Positions 35,056-50,200 of a stretch of DNA of 64,000 nucleotides are shown piece after piece (position 1 is the first letter of the stretch; each line of letters opens with the position of its first letter). Source of the stretch: Boswellia sacra (Eukaryota > Streptophyta > Magnoliopsida > Sapindales > Burseraceae); the NCBI GenBank assembly GCA_013180625.2, contig SNVD02014125.1, positions 1-64,000 of the forward strand. The letters run 5' to 3'. The position numbers were made by a program, and so were the translations under genes. A model generated the notes under the pieces. The model searched no databases. It saw only the letters and a list, made by a program, of their open reading frames with translations, and was not told the origin of the DNA.

Positions 35056-38000
35056 TTACCTCTTGTGTGCCTTGGGTGAATTTCTGGCAATAGGCAAGTA
35101 TCTGGAAACGGAATATGGGCAACCGAAAAAACGAAATACATTTTGGCAATCTTTTACACCATCACTTCCAACTCCTTGAGAACTTAAATGGCTCAAGTAA
35201 GTTTTACCCTCGTATATAAAAGAGAGCTGCTGCCACAGAAGTACAATCAACCCGAAATTCACAGAAATACTTGATATGAAAAGATAAACAAGAAGAAGCG
35301 CTCTAGTAGACAAAAGCTCTGCAGAGTTTAGCAAAGCAATTACGATTTCCTTCAGAAGTTTCCAAACCAAATCACTTCCAAGCTCAGTTAAGCGGATCTG
35401 AGAACTGTATGTCAATGGTGGCCATATACGCCACCCTATATTTGCAGACATGATTGCAACATAGATCATGCTGACAACTGCTGAAATGAGAAAAACAATG
35501 AAGTATCGATGATTTGCTGCCCCAACACAGTTACCAATCTGCATAAAAAAGAAATGCAACAGCAAATTTTTTTAGGAGCACAACTTTTAAACAAAAATGA
35601 GAAAAAGAAAATAAAGAGGAATAGAAGCATAAAAAATGACAAATCCTATTGGCTAATAATTCTAACATATTGACCACATCCAAATCTGAAAATATGAAAG
35701 CACACCAAGACAAACACTTTCCAACTCATCAATGGCTTTCAAGATGTAAACTCATTTAAAAGAGAAAAAAGAGGTGTGAAATCATTATTTCTTGCGACGT
35801 ATAGAGAAAGAGAAGTATTAAACCCACTTAGAGAACTTCAATCCCTACTTGTAATATGCAACAAAGAGCTCAAAATTGTGGACTTCAGCATCATGATACT
35901 TAGCAGATTTCAATCTAAACATCTATGAGACTAATCTAGCATCTTTAAAAGTGTCCCCAATGTTTATTTCCCTCTTATTAGTAAGAAGGATTCTAAATAC
36001 TAAAATTCAACAGGACGTATAAGAGGCTGTAACATAGCATATAGGGGGCTTCAAGATTCCATGAATTTTTTCAACAGTCCGAGATAAAATTAAAATCAAC
36101 ATTAAAGCCTGAAATAAATTAAACATCAATAACTTCCATATTATGTCACTTTCCAAGCTCTAATACTTTTGTGTAAAGTCCAAAAAATGATGTCTAAATA
36201 ATACATGTTCAAGAGGAAATGACATCCTAATTAACAATCTCAAAAATAATAAATCACTGCTAATTTAAAAGTGGGAAGAGTACTTACAAATGGACAGTGA
36301 TGATCCATGTCCAGTACACACATTCCACATGTTCGGCAGTGATGGGTTCTAGGAGATTTTGGCTTAGAACAATAGTGACAAAAGGTATAGTTTTCAAGAT
36401 CCCCTTTCCCTACTAGAGGGTAGCTACCCCATGGAATGCTTGGTGGTGAGCCAGCATTGCCAAATGCTGCAAGGCTGAATGTAGAAAGTGTACATACTGA
36501 CAGGACTATTGTTATGACTGAGTGAAAAATTCCATACAAATAGCCGCCTGAGAAAACAAAAGGGTACACCGCCCATACCCCACCGCCTGCACTTAAAAGA
36601 TGGTTACCAAGATTAGACAGATGAAGTTAGAAAAGGGCATCAGTTATGACAAGTTCACGTTCAACATTCAGTTGAATGCTTATGGCGCCACTTCTGACAT
36701 AGAGGGAATGGAGAAACTCCTAAAGAAGATGGAAGCTGATCCTCATTTCAAAGTGGAGTGGAATGCTTATGTCATGGCAGCTACTCATTACTTGAAAGCT
36801 GGCTTAATTGAGAAGTAACCAATGAACAACTTCTGAAACACAACAATAGGTAAAAATAGACATGATATGGGTGCAATACAGCCACCTTAAAGTTGAACAC
36901 GGTAAATTTGGTGAAGCAGACTGGCAACAACCTCTTAAAGCATAGTTAACAAGATAAGAGGTTTGCTTGGCATTCCAAGTAGTCCTTTAAAATTGATGTC
37001 GCATCTTCTTTTCTTGTTTCTTTAGTTATTTACTACTTTAGCCTGTCATATAAATTATTACGACTAAAAGGTATTCTACTAATTTTAACAGGTTAATTTC
37101 ATTTATGTCTGCTAAGGTTAGTCCAATTAACAGAATATAAGTCCTTGAAATAAAACATTGGCAAAGACCCACTTGTCAGGGAGGTATCCAATAAATTACA
37201 TGTGATACTCCATTAGCAGGCCACTATGTGATGTTCAAAAGATTGTAAATTATTTTCCTTAAAAACAGTTCAGAATCATCATAGGTATAGTACGAGTGTA
37301 GATTTATTGATGTAGAACTTTTTGCTTTTGAAAATTAAAAAAAAAAAAAGGAAAAAAAGGCCAAAACTTCATCTAAATGCATAAGCCTGTCTCTGTTTTG
37401 GGTAATTTGGCAAGAGAGAAATAGCAGCCTTTTTCATTTTATTTTATTTTATTTTTATGAAGAGGTTAATAGTCTATGGATAGAATTCATTTTCTTTTGC
37501 TTCTCCTTTTCTTCTACAACCAATTAATTTCAAGTCAGCTCCTTCTTTTTCATTACTTAGAATTAGAAAAGGGTGTGAGCCAATTTGTGGTTGCCTTTGT
37601 AATCTGTATTGTTTCTGTATGTGGTGGTATACTGGTTTCGGGTATAGATTGTGGGGTATGCAATATGTATAGTATTTGATACCATCCAATGAGGTGGTTT
37701 TTGTCATCCCTAACTTTGGTGCATATATTGTATCTCCTTCCTCTGTTCTAATATAACTTCTATTTTATCTTCATATATGTTTAAGTAAAAGTAGAGTGGT
37801 TTTCTAATGTGGACATTCAGATTTTAAGACAATCTTGACCTCCAAATGTCAACCGTCAGATACATTTGATGATTATTAAGTCCTATTAGATATTATATTT
37901 AAAAAAATGATTAGAAAAGGTTTTAATGTTTTCCTATTATGTCATTGACATTTCTCTCTTTCCTTTCCTGGATGGAGCTCTTGCACACAAAAGAGCTGCT

Positions 38001-39999
38001 ATTTGCTCTCATGGATTAACACTTCTCTCTCCTCTTCCATCAGCAATTGCTCTTTTCTGTTCGCCTTATTAAAGTTTCTCTTGCCTCTTGCATCATTAAT
38101 AGCTTTGTACATAAATCATAAACCATCAGATATATCTCCCAAAATTGAAGATATCCAAACCATCTCCTAAGGTAAGGAGGTTGAATGAGAATTAAGAGAG
38201 CTTGCCAGGGACTCTCAAAGAAACCAATGTTAACCACATTAGCATCCAACTTATTTGCATGAATGCCATCTTTGCTTCTAACCATTTCATACCATAAAAA
38301 TCCTTTTCTTGATCAGTCTCTATAGCGATTTAGCTAAAAGCAACATTTTTATTTTCTAATTTCTCCACTAAAATATGAAGCTAAACATCCCTATGCCACT
38401 CGGCATTGGCTCAATCAGTAAGCATGAACTTACTCTTTTGATTCTATTTTCAATTTCAATCCTCATCCATATTCTTTGCATTAGATAATAAGACCACAAA
38501 TGTTTAGCCTATATGTACATGTTGTGTCTGTTTGTAACCTAGTAATATCCATGACCTTAAATATATTTTAAAGAAAAAAAGAAACTCAATCACATAAACA
38601 TGCCCCACATAAGTGTCTATGTACACAAAGGAGAAGGAAGCCAACAATTTTTCAGACATTCAAATAAAAAGTGAAGAAGTGTGGGACGTACATATCACAA
38701 AGAGCATAAATGCGAGGAGGATGCAAACAAAGCACCGGTCACGCAAGCCCCTCAAACAAAAGCAACTGCTTTCTTTTCTCTGTATGTCTTGATTTGTGAT
38801 GGCCCCACACCAACCACACTTGAAAGTAGGCGAATAAGATGACAGAAGAAGATGCAATCCACAACCCCAACATTTTGGCTCATTATCCTTCACAACCATT
38901 GTCACAAAGTGTTCCTACAAGTGCAATCAATCTTACATGTTAACACCTCTGATATGTCCTTTTCAATCTAGCATCCCACATTGCCATTGCACTCTCTTCA
39001 AGTTCAGAGGTTATAATGTTTCCTGCCTACCATATCAATTTCTTGGTAGCGTTTATTCAACAAAACCTCAATGTAGTTAAGTTGCAAATATTATTTCAAA
39101 CTTTAGTTTCTCATTACACGCTTTTAACTTCCTCACGTCTCTCAAAATTAAATATCAGTTTTAAGGTAGACTTCTATAAGAAATTTATCAAACCCATTTC
39201 CACTTATATTATCCTAGCAGAAAATCATCTTATACATTAATATGTTCTTAACTTAATTTTACTATATTTTCTTTGTTATGCATCTGCATATGTTCCTATT
39301 TCGGAACTAATGAGTTCTTACACTTGACACTCACAACCAAATTAACTAGATACCGATCTTTCCTTTATTCCCCTTATCACTGATCCATATGTGATTATAT
39401 TAAATCCACTTTGCAAATTCAAGCAAATCTTTTTTACCCCATTTACATAAAATCTATCAAATTCAAAAACAAGACCTTTCCACATATCTATTTGACCCCA
39501 TTTACTTAAATTCTATCAAATTCAAAATTTCACCTTTTCACATATCTGTCTCTTCATTGATCATACCTTAAACCTTTTATGTATTAAAATCATCTTTATA
39601 ACCTACACTTTAATACCGATCTTACGAATTTACCGCAAAAATATTGTAAAACATTTGTTAGAATAATAACAAACTCTACCATAGAATAGAATGTACAAGA
39701 ATTTGCAATCCAAATCATTACTACAACTTTGATTAAACTAAAGAGATTGCAAAGACAGCAGTGTAAAAAGTTCCATTCAAGGCCATAATGTTACCAAAAA
39801 AAAAAAAGATATGCAGTGATTGGATTTCATTTCTACCTGTCAAAATCCATTCAGTAATTGATGTTGACTAATGGGTTCGTTCAAAAGAACATGAGAGACC
39901 AATAACGAAACAATAAAAAAAATTAATAAAAAAAGAGAGAGTGATTATCGCCCAAATATTCCCAAAAAATAAAGAGATTACCTTGGCCAACGAGGCCAT
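35056..39999 (-). CDS. DHHC-type protein S-acyltransferase
   Basis: Four exons, 39982-39999, 38692-38914, 36288-36586 and 35056-35538, join in frame to 340 aa. The start is the first ATG after an in-frame stop (MASLAK). The N-terminus has a zinc-ribbon-like CWGCG..CGWC pair (about residues 19-40), then membrane segments. The cysteine-rich domain runs from [19 protein letters not shown] to the catalytic DHHC (residues 175-178), continuing across the last intron as [16 protein letters not shown]. Two further hydrophobic segments follow ([20 protein letters not shown] and [20 protein letters not shown]), and the protein ends AHKR. These enzymes attach palmitate to protein cysteines in endomembranes and plasma membrane. 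It resembles the Arabidopsis PAT members with an N-terminal zinc ribbon, but I cannot name the ortholog. The 2.1-kb second intron holds a PPR fragment. Confidence 0.9.
36600..36818 (+). pseudogene. PPR gene fragment inside a palmitoyltransferase intron, antisense
   Basis: About 70 codons are open and read like two repeats of a P-class pentatricopeptide protein: [40 protein letters not shown] and [18 protein letters not shown] stop follows directly where the next repeat should begin. PPR proteins are usually hundreds of residues long, and nothing else of one is visible, so this is a fragment. It starts about 14 bp from the acceptor of the DHHC gene's third exon, on the opposite strand. Confidence 0.75.
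39437..39552. repeat. 58-bp direct tandem duplication
   Basis: Two adjacent units begin ACCCCATTTAC.TAAA.TCT and end CACATATCT with a few differences. They lie in the first intron of the palmitoyltransferase gene. Confidence 0.7.
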
Positions 40000-41296
40000 A
40001 GCTGGGGCTGGGGTTGGAGATGGAACCAGACAAAAGAGAGAACGAAACGCAATGTTCGTTGGCTTCCGCTGGCTCTTCTCCAACTTGGGTTGATTGATTC
40101 ACGACCAGTGACTAGCTTTTGCCTTGCCTTTTGCGGGGTAAACCTGCGCAGGCCGTCCATATTTTTGTTTTTTAAACATTTTTATATTTATATAAATATT
40201 TTTTTTTCATTGTGTGTAAAAGTAAAAAAAATTCAGTATTTTATTAAAAAATTATCAATTTATTAAACAAAAATATATTTTTAATGTTAATTTTTTTTAA
40301 CTTTTTTTATGATAATTTGAATCAAACGCTATAATTGAAAAATAATTGTCCTAACAAGTAAAGCTTCTGGAGTTAAAAGTAAAAATTAAAAATTTTTATT
40401 AGGAAAAATAATTATTTTAAGGCAAATACTATAGAGAGTCAATGATTTTATAACACTATAGAGAGAAATAGAAAGATTCTTTTAAAATTAAAACTAGTTT
40501 TTAAAGCGATTATTCATTTTTCAATCGTAATATTAAATTTAATAATTTTGATCTATTTTTATATTTCGTAATATAAAAATCGGTCTTTCATTTTGGAAAA
40601 AGAAACAAAAAATAGTGATCGTCATTTTGAAGCTCTCTCACGGTGACTGTTAACCAAATGTTTTGAGGCATAAGCCCAAGCTACGTGTATTAAGGTGACG
40701 TGTGGAATGTGGATGTAGAATGTTACAGAAGTTACAGAAGATTTTTGATATCAAACAATCTCATCACATAAATAATTATATTAATTAAATAATTATTTTT
40801 ATTTATTATTAATTTCATCCATCTATTAATGATATTCTACTAAATTAGAATACATGAAATTCGATTAATTTTATACATAACATATCACCTGAGATCCCAT
40901 TCTACTGGCAAATAAATCACATCTTCGCATTGTGGTAAGGCTCGTGGTTCATACAAATTCAATACTGAACTATATATATATACACACACACATATATAAA
41001 GGCTTCATGTGTAGCAACATTTAATTCCCTTTAAATCTCATCAATTTTGACAATTTCCATAGATGTCACAATATCAAAAGAAATTAAGCCTGAATTCGGA
41101 AATTGGTAACAAAATTTGACATTTACAAGTATGGCGTGCAGTAGAAGTACAACAAAGCCAGTCTATGAGAATCAAAGTATACCAACCTTTTCCTCTCAAA
41201 GTATTCTCCAAGTGCATGGCTGCTCTTTCTAAGTTTCTATTTGAGGGACTTCAAAACTCAACCATATTACTGTATAGAGATCAACGGATCAAAGAA
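40000..41296. other. Palmitoyltransferase upstream region and thioredoxin-AlgH 3' region
   Basis: The leader of the DHHC gene begins near 40160; an in-frame stop lies just upstream of its ATG. The rest is AT-rich and gene-free. A short TA/CA microsatellite lies at about 40973-40998. Confidence 0.45.
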
Positions 41297-44200
41297 TCAA
41301 CTTTGTGGCCAATCTACATGTCTCGTACTCTCATCACTGATGCTCCAAGCTCCCCCGGCAATCTCACTGAAAAGCTGGTCCCAACCCCAGCTTGAATAAC
41401 CCACGAAAAACCAATAGTCAGAAATAGAATGATTGGCTGACTTCAGTTCTTCAATCACATTAAATGTCGTTGATTGATCAAGAAAGTAAATTCCCGGAAG
41501 GACTTCTGGGCATTGGCTATTAGTAACTCTACGAGTTAAACAAACGAAAGGCATTCCTTGTTTTATGACTGGCCCCCCAAAAGACAGAGGAGCATGTTTT
41601 AGGAACTCTAGCCCTTCCTCAAGTTTCTGCAGAGAGTTCCAACTGATATGCCTGTTGACAATCAGACCTTCAAATCCAATATCTTGACCTGCCTTCACTA
41701 GGAGGATTTTTGAATTATCAAATGGCTGTACATTGAGAAGTTTATCCGTAGCTATGAGGACAGAACCAACTGCCAGATGATGGGCTGTTTTATGCATGCC
41801 GTTAGGAAGATGAGATTTCACCTGTCTGTCTTTGCTAGTTCCTTTTGGCGTCCCACTCTTTAATATGACTTCATGGAAACTTTCCTTTGAGACAGGAGCT
41901 TCCTCATGGCTGGTATCTGGTGATGAGCCCTCGAACAAGTTTTGATGCCTTCCCCCCTTCTCAGCTACAGTCCGTATAATTCCTATCAGAACAAGAAATT
42001 GAAAATTCAATAAAAACTAGAACAACTCAAACGTCAAAAAGTACTTTCAGCTCAAAATAGACGGTTAACACCTGGAAATTACTTAAATGAATAAAAGACT
42101 ACAAAAGAAGGAAGACATTCCTTTGCGTAGGATGTTTTCTTCAGTACATAACTTGTATAATTTAATACTTATCAAACTTTTCATATCATAAATCAGACGT
42201 ATTGTGAGGAACAAATTTGAATAGCAACTTTGCTTTGTCACACTCAATGTGCAATAGAGGAGTTACAGAGAAGAAGCCTAAGATTAACATGGGTCTGAGC
42301 TTTGAAGATAACCATCTAAAGGAAAAAACATTCTTATCTTGAACAAAGAAAATATATGTATATGGGGAACAGGTCATGGTTATTTCCTAGGCTTAAGCAG
42401 CAAAGAAACATAATATATCCTCCATAAGCAAAAGAAATACTTCCACATGAAAAGTTGATATGTCAGTTGAAAAATACATCCTTCACATTCATGTTCGGAT
42501 TTGATATATCTCATTCGTGCTTAATGTTATCAATTTATATTTTTCACTTCTCAAGCAAAGACCATATAAGAAAATAGACTCAATTGGAAGGCTTCCCAAA
42601 CTTCTACTGACTAAAATGCCATAGACTTTTCCTAAAAAGGAGAAATATGTATATCCACTTCATAAGAAAAAACAATAACATTCTGAAGATCCAAAAGCAG
42701 CCAAAACTAGAACAGCCAAGAAAACAGTCATTCCAAACAATATTAAAAAAATCATTTTGAAAATAGCACTAGCAAATAGCTATTGCAAATACTAGAATTG
42801 GAAGTAGTGGGAAAGCGTGTGACCAATAGTCCAATTAGAAGCAACATCAAAGTTTATCAATTGAAAGCAGCTAGCATAACACAAATGTATATATTGATAG
42901 CATGCCATAAGGTGTTGCCTGAATATATGTTACCCTTCTCGCCAACAAGATGAGCCGAATTATTTCCACGATCAGCTATAAACTTGATAACATCAGATAC
43001 GGCTATATCGCCTTCGTAAGGAATTGCATCTTTCTTTTCTGCTGGAAACAAAATCAGCGCAGGATAAACTTCCCTCTGCATATTCCAAGTCACCAAAAAT
43101 TATTTTTTTGTCAAAATAAAATAAATAAATAAGGAAAAGACAAAATTTTGAAAATATAACTTGCATTTCTGGATTATATTCAAAATTTTGAAAATCACTT
43201 CTAGATCATAAACGAAAACCTCCTTCACCAAAATCTAGTGGAGAGAACATTATGGGTCAATGTAAAAAGTCTTCTCTCCTATTTTCTTCTTCATCTATTC
43301 CATCGTACTTTACCAAAACAGTAAAAAAAAAGATCAGGTGCTTTAAACTCGATTCTTGTCTTCCTCTTTCTCTCTTCTTAAACAGTGGAAAGGAGACTGA
43401 CCAATGTTAATCTTTTCACTGTTGCACCCTTATAATGGATCACATTAATGAAATTCACAACTAGGAATAGAACTCAAAATTTTAGATTATATCTAGAGTT
43501 TTTGAAAATTACTTTCGGATCATAAACCAAATAGGCTCTTATATTTTCCCATCTCTACTCCAGCAGTCCTCTGGCATTGCCACGGGAAGATAGTTGATAT
43601 TTAAAATTTCACATAAATGTGAGCAAAAAATCATAAAATTGTAATTTGTACCCAAAAAATAAAGAAATAATAAAAGGTCAACAAATATTCAAGATTATGC
43701 TGTTAAAATCTAGACGAACTTTTATTATCATAAAAGAGCAATCACATGCTACCAGAACAGAACATACCATGACCATAGTTTATGCACGGTAAAATAGGCA
43801 TTGCTTCAAGAATAAGTACCTGAGTCAATGACATTAGGATTGAACTGCAATCATTCATTGTGCAATCCATTAAGTAGATCCGGGGACATTTAAACGTACC
43901 TTTCTTCAAGTTGTCTGCCACAAATAATACCCTCTGTCAAACTTAAATGTTTAAAGAATTTATATACTCATGTGAACTTTTTTCAGTTTAAATCTAACAC
44001 AAAATGTTGCTGTAGAGTAAATTTGAGACGAAAAGATCACACAAATTAATTTCTCTATGGTCAACCTAAATTGCAAAGTACATATACCATGAATTCCCTC
44101 TTTTTAATTGATTTTTGTCAATAAAGAATAGTAGCAATTGGGGAAGGTATGAAACAAATAGTCAAAAACTGGCAAGATATGATATTCTAGGTAGCCGGCC

Positions 44201-47200
44201 CCAAAGAGATATGATCCTTTCACCTCCTGGTTGGAATATTGAGGGTCATATCATTCAAACCATCCATGAGCAGTTTCTTGGGGGCATTCTCTTTATTAAT
44301 TTCATCCATATAGGTTCAAGAAATTATTAGTCTTAAAAGGTGATTAAAGATTTCAAGAAGCAATCCTTCAAAAGGACTATCATAAGAGAATAGTTTACTA
44401 GCCAACAACATTCAACTTCATGCATGTTTTAATCAACTAGATTTACATCTGATTGCTGACAACAATGCAGGGAAGAATAAAATGGTACACAAGTGCTGTA
44501 AAAAACAAAATAGTTATCGCCTTATTTGCCATATTGAGGAAGAAATTCATAATACTTGAGTAGATTAATCTAATTTGAAAATTTAAAGCATACCAAGAAG
44601 ATGATCCATGATATTTTGTCAAGCCAAGACAGCAAGGGACAAAAGAACACTGGAGCATAAACACAACTAATAAAACATTTAAGCACTTACCACCACTTAA
44701 ATCTGTTTCCCCATTCCCAAATCCATTCTCCAACATTTTCATGTAGCCCTTTATTGACCGATACACTTCACGAACGACTAGTTCCATTCTCTGGCAAAAC
44801 CCACACCAACCACCACTAAAAAGCACCAACACATCCTCATCGCAAGCACGAAAAGCATTTTCAGTGTCAGATTGATTTAAATCGACAACCAGCTCAGAGA
44901 AAGTACGAGTTGTAAGTCGAGGAATAGAATCCACTTCATGGAAATCCATATTAACAAATGGTGGTTGAGTGGCCTCCCTAGAACTTTGAAGAATAGAATC
45001 ATCAGATCGTCGATATGGACTAAGACTCCCATTGAGAAATCCATGAAGAAAATCAGCCAGCGAAGAATAGCTGTACATTTTCTCTTCGGGGAAAACATAG
45101 TGCTGCTGTGATGTTGGATCAACTATGGCCAGGGATGGAATAGTTGATCCACCAGTCAAAACTCTAAGTAAGCGATAATTACCATCACTAAAAAGAAATG
45201 AACCACTGAATCTTTGAAAGTAAGATTGTGGTTCCCCTGAGTTGTATACTTCGAAAGAACTTTTCTCTTCTACATCTATACCTATATCATTTGCAAGATC
45301 ATGATCTTGCAAATGTTGGTCGTGTTTTTCAGATATCAACTGTTTCTTTGCATCAACAGAAGTTGTCTTTCCCTCATCAAGATGAGAAAGTTTAAAATTT
45401 GCAGTTTTGGAATTTTCATCATGTTCCACCACAGATTGACTAACGCCTTCTGGTAACTGATCTTTTTCTGGATCACTAGCAACTGTAGCAAGGCCTTCCT
45501 TTAATGTTGGTGCTGAGGCTTGACTAGATTGAATTTCTGTTAGTGATGGTGATGCGTCTCCTACATTGACGTCAATATCTTCAGATAAAAGATGGAAACC
45601 TACATCTTTTGCAACTGAACTCAGTTTTGCTTGCTTTTTCTTTTGAAGAAGGTACTCCAAGATCTCGTGCAAGGAATTGCCTTGCAACTCTGGAGCTACA
45701 TTATCTAAAGTGATATGTTTACCTTCATTTATAACCATGATTGACATCTTATCCTTAAACTTAATCTGCTTAGCTGTTGAAGATAGCTTTAACTTAGGAT
45801 GTCCAGATGCACTAGGGGAAGCTTGATTAGACTGGACAGAGAGCCTCCCCGGCCAGTCACTATTCTTCTGACTTATTTGATATGGAATCAAATAGTCCAG
45901 TGCAAGTTCCCTAAAAGTGTCCAGAACTTCCTTAGACTTTCTTCTAGTTTCTGACGAGTCAGATAATCTATCTACAAACAGAAGTATTGATGGCTTATGT
46001 GCAGGTAAAACAGTGTCAAGTTCCTCTCCATCACCATCTAGCTACATGACGTGAAAGAAAAATATACCAATCACTCATATGGGATAAACAAAGTTATAAC
46101 AGCAACACGAAAGATAATAACTAATTGAAAGGCACAGAGACAAAGATAAAGCTAGAAATAAAGCAAATTCTTTTACTGGTTGTATATCAACACTACAGAT
46201 ACCAGAAATCAATAAAATAATAAAATATTAATAATAAATAAAAGGGTTTAGTACAAAATAATAAAATCAGAAAGCAATATTAGAAAAAAAAAACTGAAAG
46301 GTCCTACAATGATCCTAAAAAAAAAATATTGATGATCCATTAGATGTAAACAAAAATTAAAGGGTTTATTTTATTTTTTAAAATTTTTCTATTTTCAACC
46401 TTTGGATGTATCCAACAGCTAAAAACTTCAAGTCTGAGCTTTAACAAAATTGGCACTTGAGATTTTCAGCCATTTGATGTATCCAACAACTAAAAGCAAA
46501 CAAATGTAAAAAGATAAAATTAATTAATAATATGAGTTCACAACAAAAGTGATTGAATACAAACAAATCCAAATTAACTGTTCCAAAAACTCCTCTCCAC
46601 TTTAGCTTTTTCTTTAAAATCTGCTCTCTCCCCGTCATTCCTTTTACAGGTTCTCTATCTTTATTATCTCTCTCTGTTGTCCTCTCAAATCTTTGACATA
46701 GTTTTCACAAAGAAACAATAAGAGGAATAAAAAATGACCAAAGTTGTCAAAATACCACCATAACACAATACCATCATATCAACATACCACCACCATACAA
46801 TACCAATGTACTATAATACCACCAACCACTATATTACTAGACCAACATAGAAGTATCATATTTGTGGTATGATGGTATTGTAGTATGCTGGTATTGTGTT
46901 ATGGTGATATGATGTTATGGTGGTATTGTGTTATAGTGGTGGTGGTACTGAGAAACAAACACTGAGATAATATAGAGAGATAAAAACCAACAAGCTGCAA
47001 CCCCTTGTCGAAACATCTCCATCAACCACATCAAAGTCATGAATTACTTTATAAGTTATTGGCATCTTTGATATTCTTTCTTTGAGAAAGAGAAACAATT
47101 AAATGTTAAGGATTTGAGAGGAAGAAGAGATAATATACAAAGGAGTCATATAGTAGAGACAAAGAGAGAAACATGAAATAGATGATGGGGAGAGGTGAAA

Positions 47201-50200
47201 ATTTTTTAGAGAAAAAGATTTTAACCAATCAAAAGGATTTATCTAGGTCTACTATTATGGCTTTTGCTCAATGCTCATTCCATGCACCTCTTTTTTTTTT
47301 TTTGGCATAAAATTCGAGATTTTTTTCATAAACTTCGGGAAATGAGCATAAACTTCGGGAATCATGAATATTTCCAACTTTTTTGTGGAATTCCTAAAAT
47401 TTATACTCATTTCCGAATTTTATAAAAAAAAAATCTCGAACTTTATGCAAAAATAAATAAATAAATAAAAACAAACCAGCGGCATAGAATGCACTGCACG
47501 GAGCATTTTATTAGAACCATAGTACTACAGATTAACAATATTATCTTTGTTTATGTAAAGCCCCCAAAGTAAAATTCGTGAGAGCGACGAATGCATGTAA
47601 AGCTTAAAAGGACAATATTTTTACTTAGTAAAGGCTGGGGCCATTACAACATTACCCTAATGATATTGAAAGACTCTTATTCTTTGTGGTTAGTCAGCTC
47701 TTCATTTTTCTTCTCACTCAAATCTTAAAATTCTTTTTCTTTTCATGGTTATATGCATTCATACTAGCATAGGTTTTATGTCTTTTATTTGATGTATTAG
47801 ATAATTTATCTTGACGGATAATGTTCATTACATTCAACTTTTAGCAAGTTGTTTCTTCTTTCCATTTCATCAAATAAATTATCCTTCTTTTGTCAAGGTT
47901 TTCTAAGGTATAAACATTTAAAAAAAGACATATTCTTTATCATCATTAACATAATCATCCCCACAAAAAATAAGCACAATTTTTCATCAATTAAGACCAT
48001 GTTCAATATATCTATAATTACAAAAAAGTAAGGAAGAATTGCGCTTGTGCAAAGGGCATGTGTCTACATTGCAACAACATGCTTAGAAGCAAAGCTACAA
48101 GTTAACATCGATAAAAAAAATAAAATAAATCACATAATGTAATACGAGATCTAACCCAAACCAATGCAATATTTACCTAATGCAAAAGCACAAAAGAGAC
48201 CCTCATAGGCGTCTAGCATAATGAGATGAACATGCTTGTGATGCAAGCCCATTCAATTAAATATGTTGGACGAACATAGGCAAGCAATTAAATTTCTGTC
48301 CATCGGAAAGCAGCAGATCAAAAAGTTTATCTAAGCTCAACGATGTAACTCAGAAGAACACAGTATAAATATCATTGGATAAAAAATGAGTCCTCATCAC
48401 ACAAGCATGAGCCATTCCTCACCAATCTAACTCTTGATATTACCAACTTGCAATTAAGACTTTATCAAGTGATTATCTCAAAAAGCATAAGTCATACCTA
48501 GAACATTGGGCATAAAACAACATAATGTACAAAAACTTCATAGGGATGTTGAAAAACAGAAGATAAAACAAGATGCAGAAAAAATAAGTTTACCTCAGCA
48601 ACAATTTCATTATTCATCTGTAGAATGTTTTGAAGGTCATTCTCCTCTTTGAGAATCTTTGAACAGCTTGGACACCCAGCTACGTAAAGCATTGCCAACC
48701 ATGAGTCAGAATCTCCAACGTCAAGATGTTGAAGTAATGATCTTTCTGAAACCAGACCAAATCTATGCCTTTCAGGAGGCAGAAAGAATTCTCTTGCAAC
48801 AGACATAAACTTTGAGAAAAAAGAATCAAATTGCTGAAACTCTTTAAATTTACAGGACAGTTCAACACCAGACATCATATTCTCAGTCTTCTGCAAAAGA
48901 TCACTCTCGTTTACTAAGCTAAATTCACCAAGCCAAGGGATTCCACTAAACCCATCTGCAGCATCACATTTCAGCTTTCCATTCTCCATGTTCTGTGTTT
49001 CCAGCAAAAAGGAAACAATCATTAACTTATTTCTCCAACAAGTCCTTTAATCATTAATTCATAGTTTTGTAATTATGCAATAAGAGACTACCAGCCACCT
49101 TCTCGATGTCATTCCCATTTGATATTTGTGCTCCATCCATCTCCCTCACAAAGCTTCTTCCAAAATGATTCCCTAAAACAAAGTTTTGGCCAGAATTATT
49201 GATGGACAAGTTAACTACTTATCATGAAATACCACATGAGAACTTACAGAAGATTCATATCTTATGCAAACTTCAATTATTACCAACTCACAAAAAGAAT
49301 TATGCTCAGCTTCAAGGCAGATAAATGTCAGCAGAAAGTAGAAAAGAATGACTGACTCACCTTGCAATCTAATGCCGGTTTCAGTTACATTATTCTTCTC
49401 TTTGGCTAGCAGTTTAGGAGTCCATCCACAAAATTCAAACAGAATTAAAGCTTTGTCAGTTGAGTCAATAAACGCTTTTAAGTCCGCCAGGGAATTCAGA
49501 GATGTGAGTGGAAGTTCTTCAGGCAAAACGGACATATAAGGATAAATAGAATACAAAATATTCTGAGCCCGAAGTTTTCCTTGATACTTGTAAGATACAG
49601 AGTGGTGATAGTATAAAACGGCTGTTCTCTCAGTAGCACCAATAGCATCAGCCAGCATTGTCTCAGTATTTCGATGAATAATCATCAACTTGAGTGAGTT
49701 GAACTCATATTGCCTACCAAAAACCATTTGAGTCACTTCCTTTACAAGGGATCGAGACTCACCAGACCCTGTGGATGCCAAATTTTAACTGCAACTATAA
49801 TTGAAAAAAAAAAAAAAGATATCTATTTAATTTCAATTACATTTCTAAGTTCACGAATGCTACATCATCATTGAAGGAATCTCCAAATCATTCATTTGGT
49901 GAGAAAATACAAGAAAAATGTAAGTAAATATATGGATTCAGATAAATTCTAAAACTTAAAATAAAAAAAAAAAAAAAAAACCTCATTAGTTGTACTTGTA
50001 GCTATTTGTACCATTCAAAGTATTTGATTAAGAAATTCTTATTGGTAGTATCTACAAACCAATATTATCAAACTTTTGTGTGTTGGTTTGTTGATTTTTT
50101 ATTCCATGTAATACATTTTAATTAGTTCATATAAGCATAATACCATCAAGCACATAAAAAAATCATGCCGCGATCAAATTTCTTTTAAATAGCTAAATAT

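Noticed and set aside
38040..38285. 81-codon open frame on the - strand in the palmitoyltransferase intron
   Set aside because: It reads as ordinary-looking protein but matches no family I know, has no splice support and lies inside another gene's intron.
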